Part shown: piece by piece, positions 45,864-45,865 of the stretch
Position numbering within the stretch: the stretch's first letter is position 1
How the letters are laid out: each line of letters opens with the position of its first letter
Assembly: GCA_024695445.1 (NCBI GenBank)
Contig: JAILIG010000052.1
Coordinates: 1-45,865 of the forward strand
Origin: Oscillospiraceae bacterium
GTDB taxonomy: Bacteria > Bacillota > Clostridia > Oscillospirales > Ruminococcaceae
Reading direction: 5' to 3'
DNA: 45,865 nt
The notes under the pieces: model-generated
What the model saw: the letters and a program-made list of their open reading frames with translations, nothing else
Database searches by the model: none
What the model was told of the DNA's origin: nothing
Position numbers and translations under genes: made by a program

Positions 45864-45865
45864 AT

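Overview
The window looks like chromosomal DNA of an anaerobic gut Firmicute close to Ruminococcus (Oscillospiraceae). Evidence: type I dockerin repeats on several secreted proteins, many BspA-type leucine-rich-repeat (LRR) surface proteins, an oxygen-sensitive class III ribonucleotide reductase, AGGAGG-type ribosome binding sites, Firmicute-type promoters (TTGACA-17-TATAAT) and moderately high GC. No rRNA, tRNA, CRISPR array or intact insertion sequence was found.

Layout. (1) 1-7.8 kb: the 3' part of a secreted M4 metallopeptidase, a dockerin-bearing papain-like peptidase, endonuclease V downstream of a radical SAM-Nudix fusion, and a transglutaminase-like lipoprotein. (2) 7.8-13.1 kb, minus strand: a secreted 163-aa protein, an intercistronic terminator, a membrane-anchored 592-aa protein and a MacB-topology ABC transporter. 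This resembles a peptide or protein export unit. A further small secreted ORF lies upstream. (3) 13.3-22.9 kb: a 1294-aa multidomain M4 peptidase, then two divergent LRR-transglutaminase-dockerin paralogues. (4) 23.5-27.7 kb: an NrdR-box-controlled operon of NrdG, NrdD with a fused C-terminal glutaredoxin-like domain, and a thioredoxin reductase. (5) 28.1-31.5 kb: a third LRR paralogue and a frameshifted LRR-dockerin gene. (6) 31.8-37.1 kb, minus strand: two small membrane-anchored paralogues in inverted-repeat-flanked units, two ATPase-permease fusions and an M50 (site-2-protease-like) protease. (7) 38-40.3 kb: a fourth LRR paralogue. (8) 41-45.6 kb: a zinc-uptake operon (small membrane protein, ZnuA, ZnuC, ZnuB, lipoprotein, 22-aa Cys/His microprotein, metallo-beta-lactamase-fold protein) behind a Fur/Zur-like box. 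(9) The right edge holds the end of a prematurely terminated AlbA-type regulator.

How the genes fit together. The window is dominated by secreted or surface proteins (proteases, LRR proteins with intact Cys-His-Asp transglutaminase-like triads, dockerins) that could be assembled on cohesin scaffolds encoded elsewhere. The four intact LRR paralogues share a promoter and leader layout in which a small stem-loop sits at the predicted transcription start, directly before the Shine-Dalgarno sequence; two of its five pairs change in a compensatory way. Together with the duplicated inverted-repeat units at 35.7-37.0 kb and a dispersed, compensated hairpin repeat present three times, this makes the non-coding part of the window unusually interesting.
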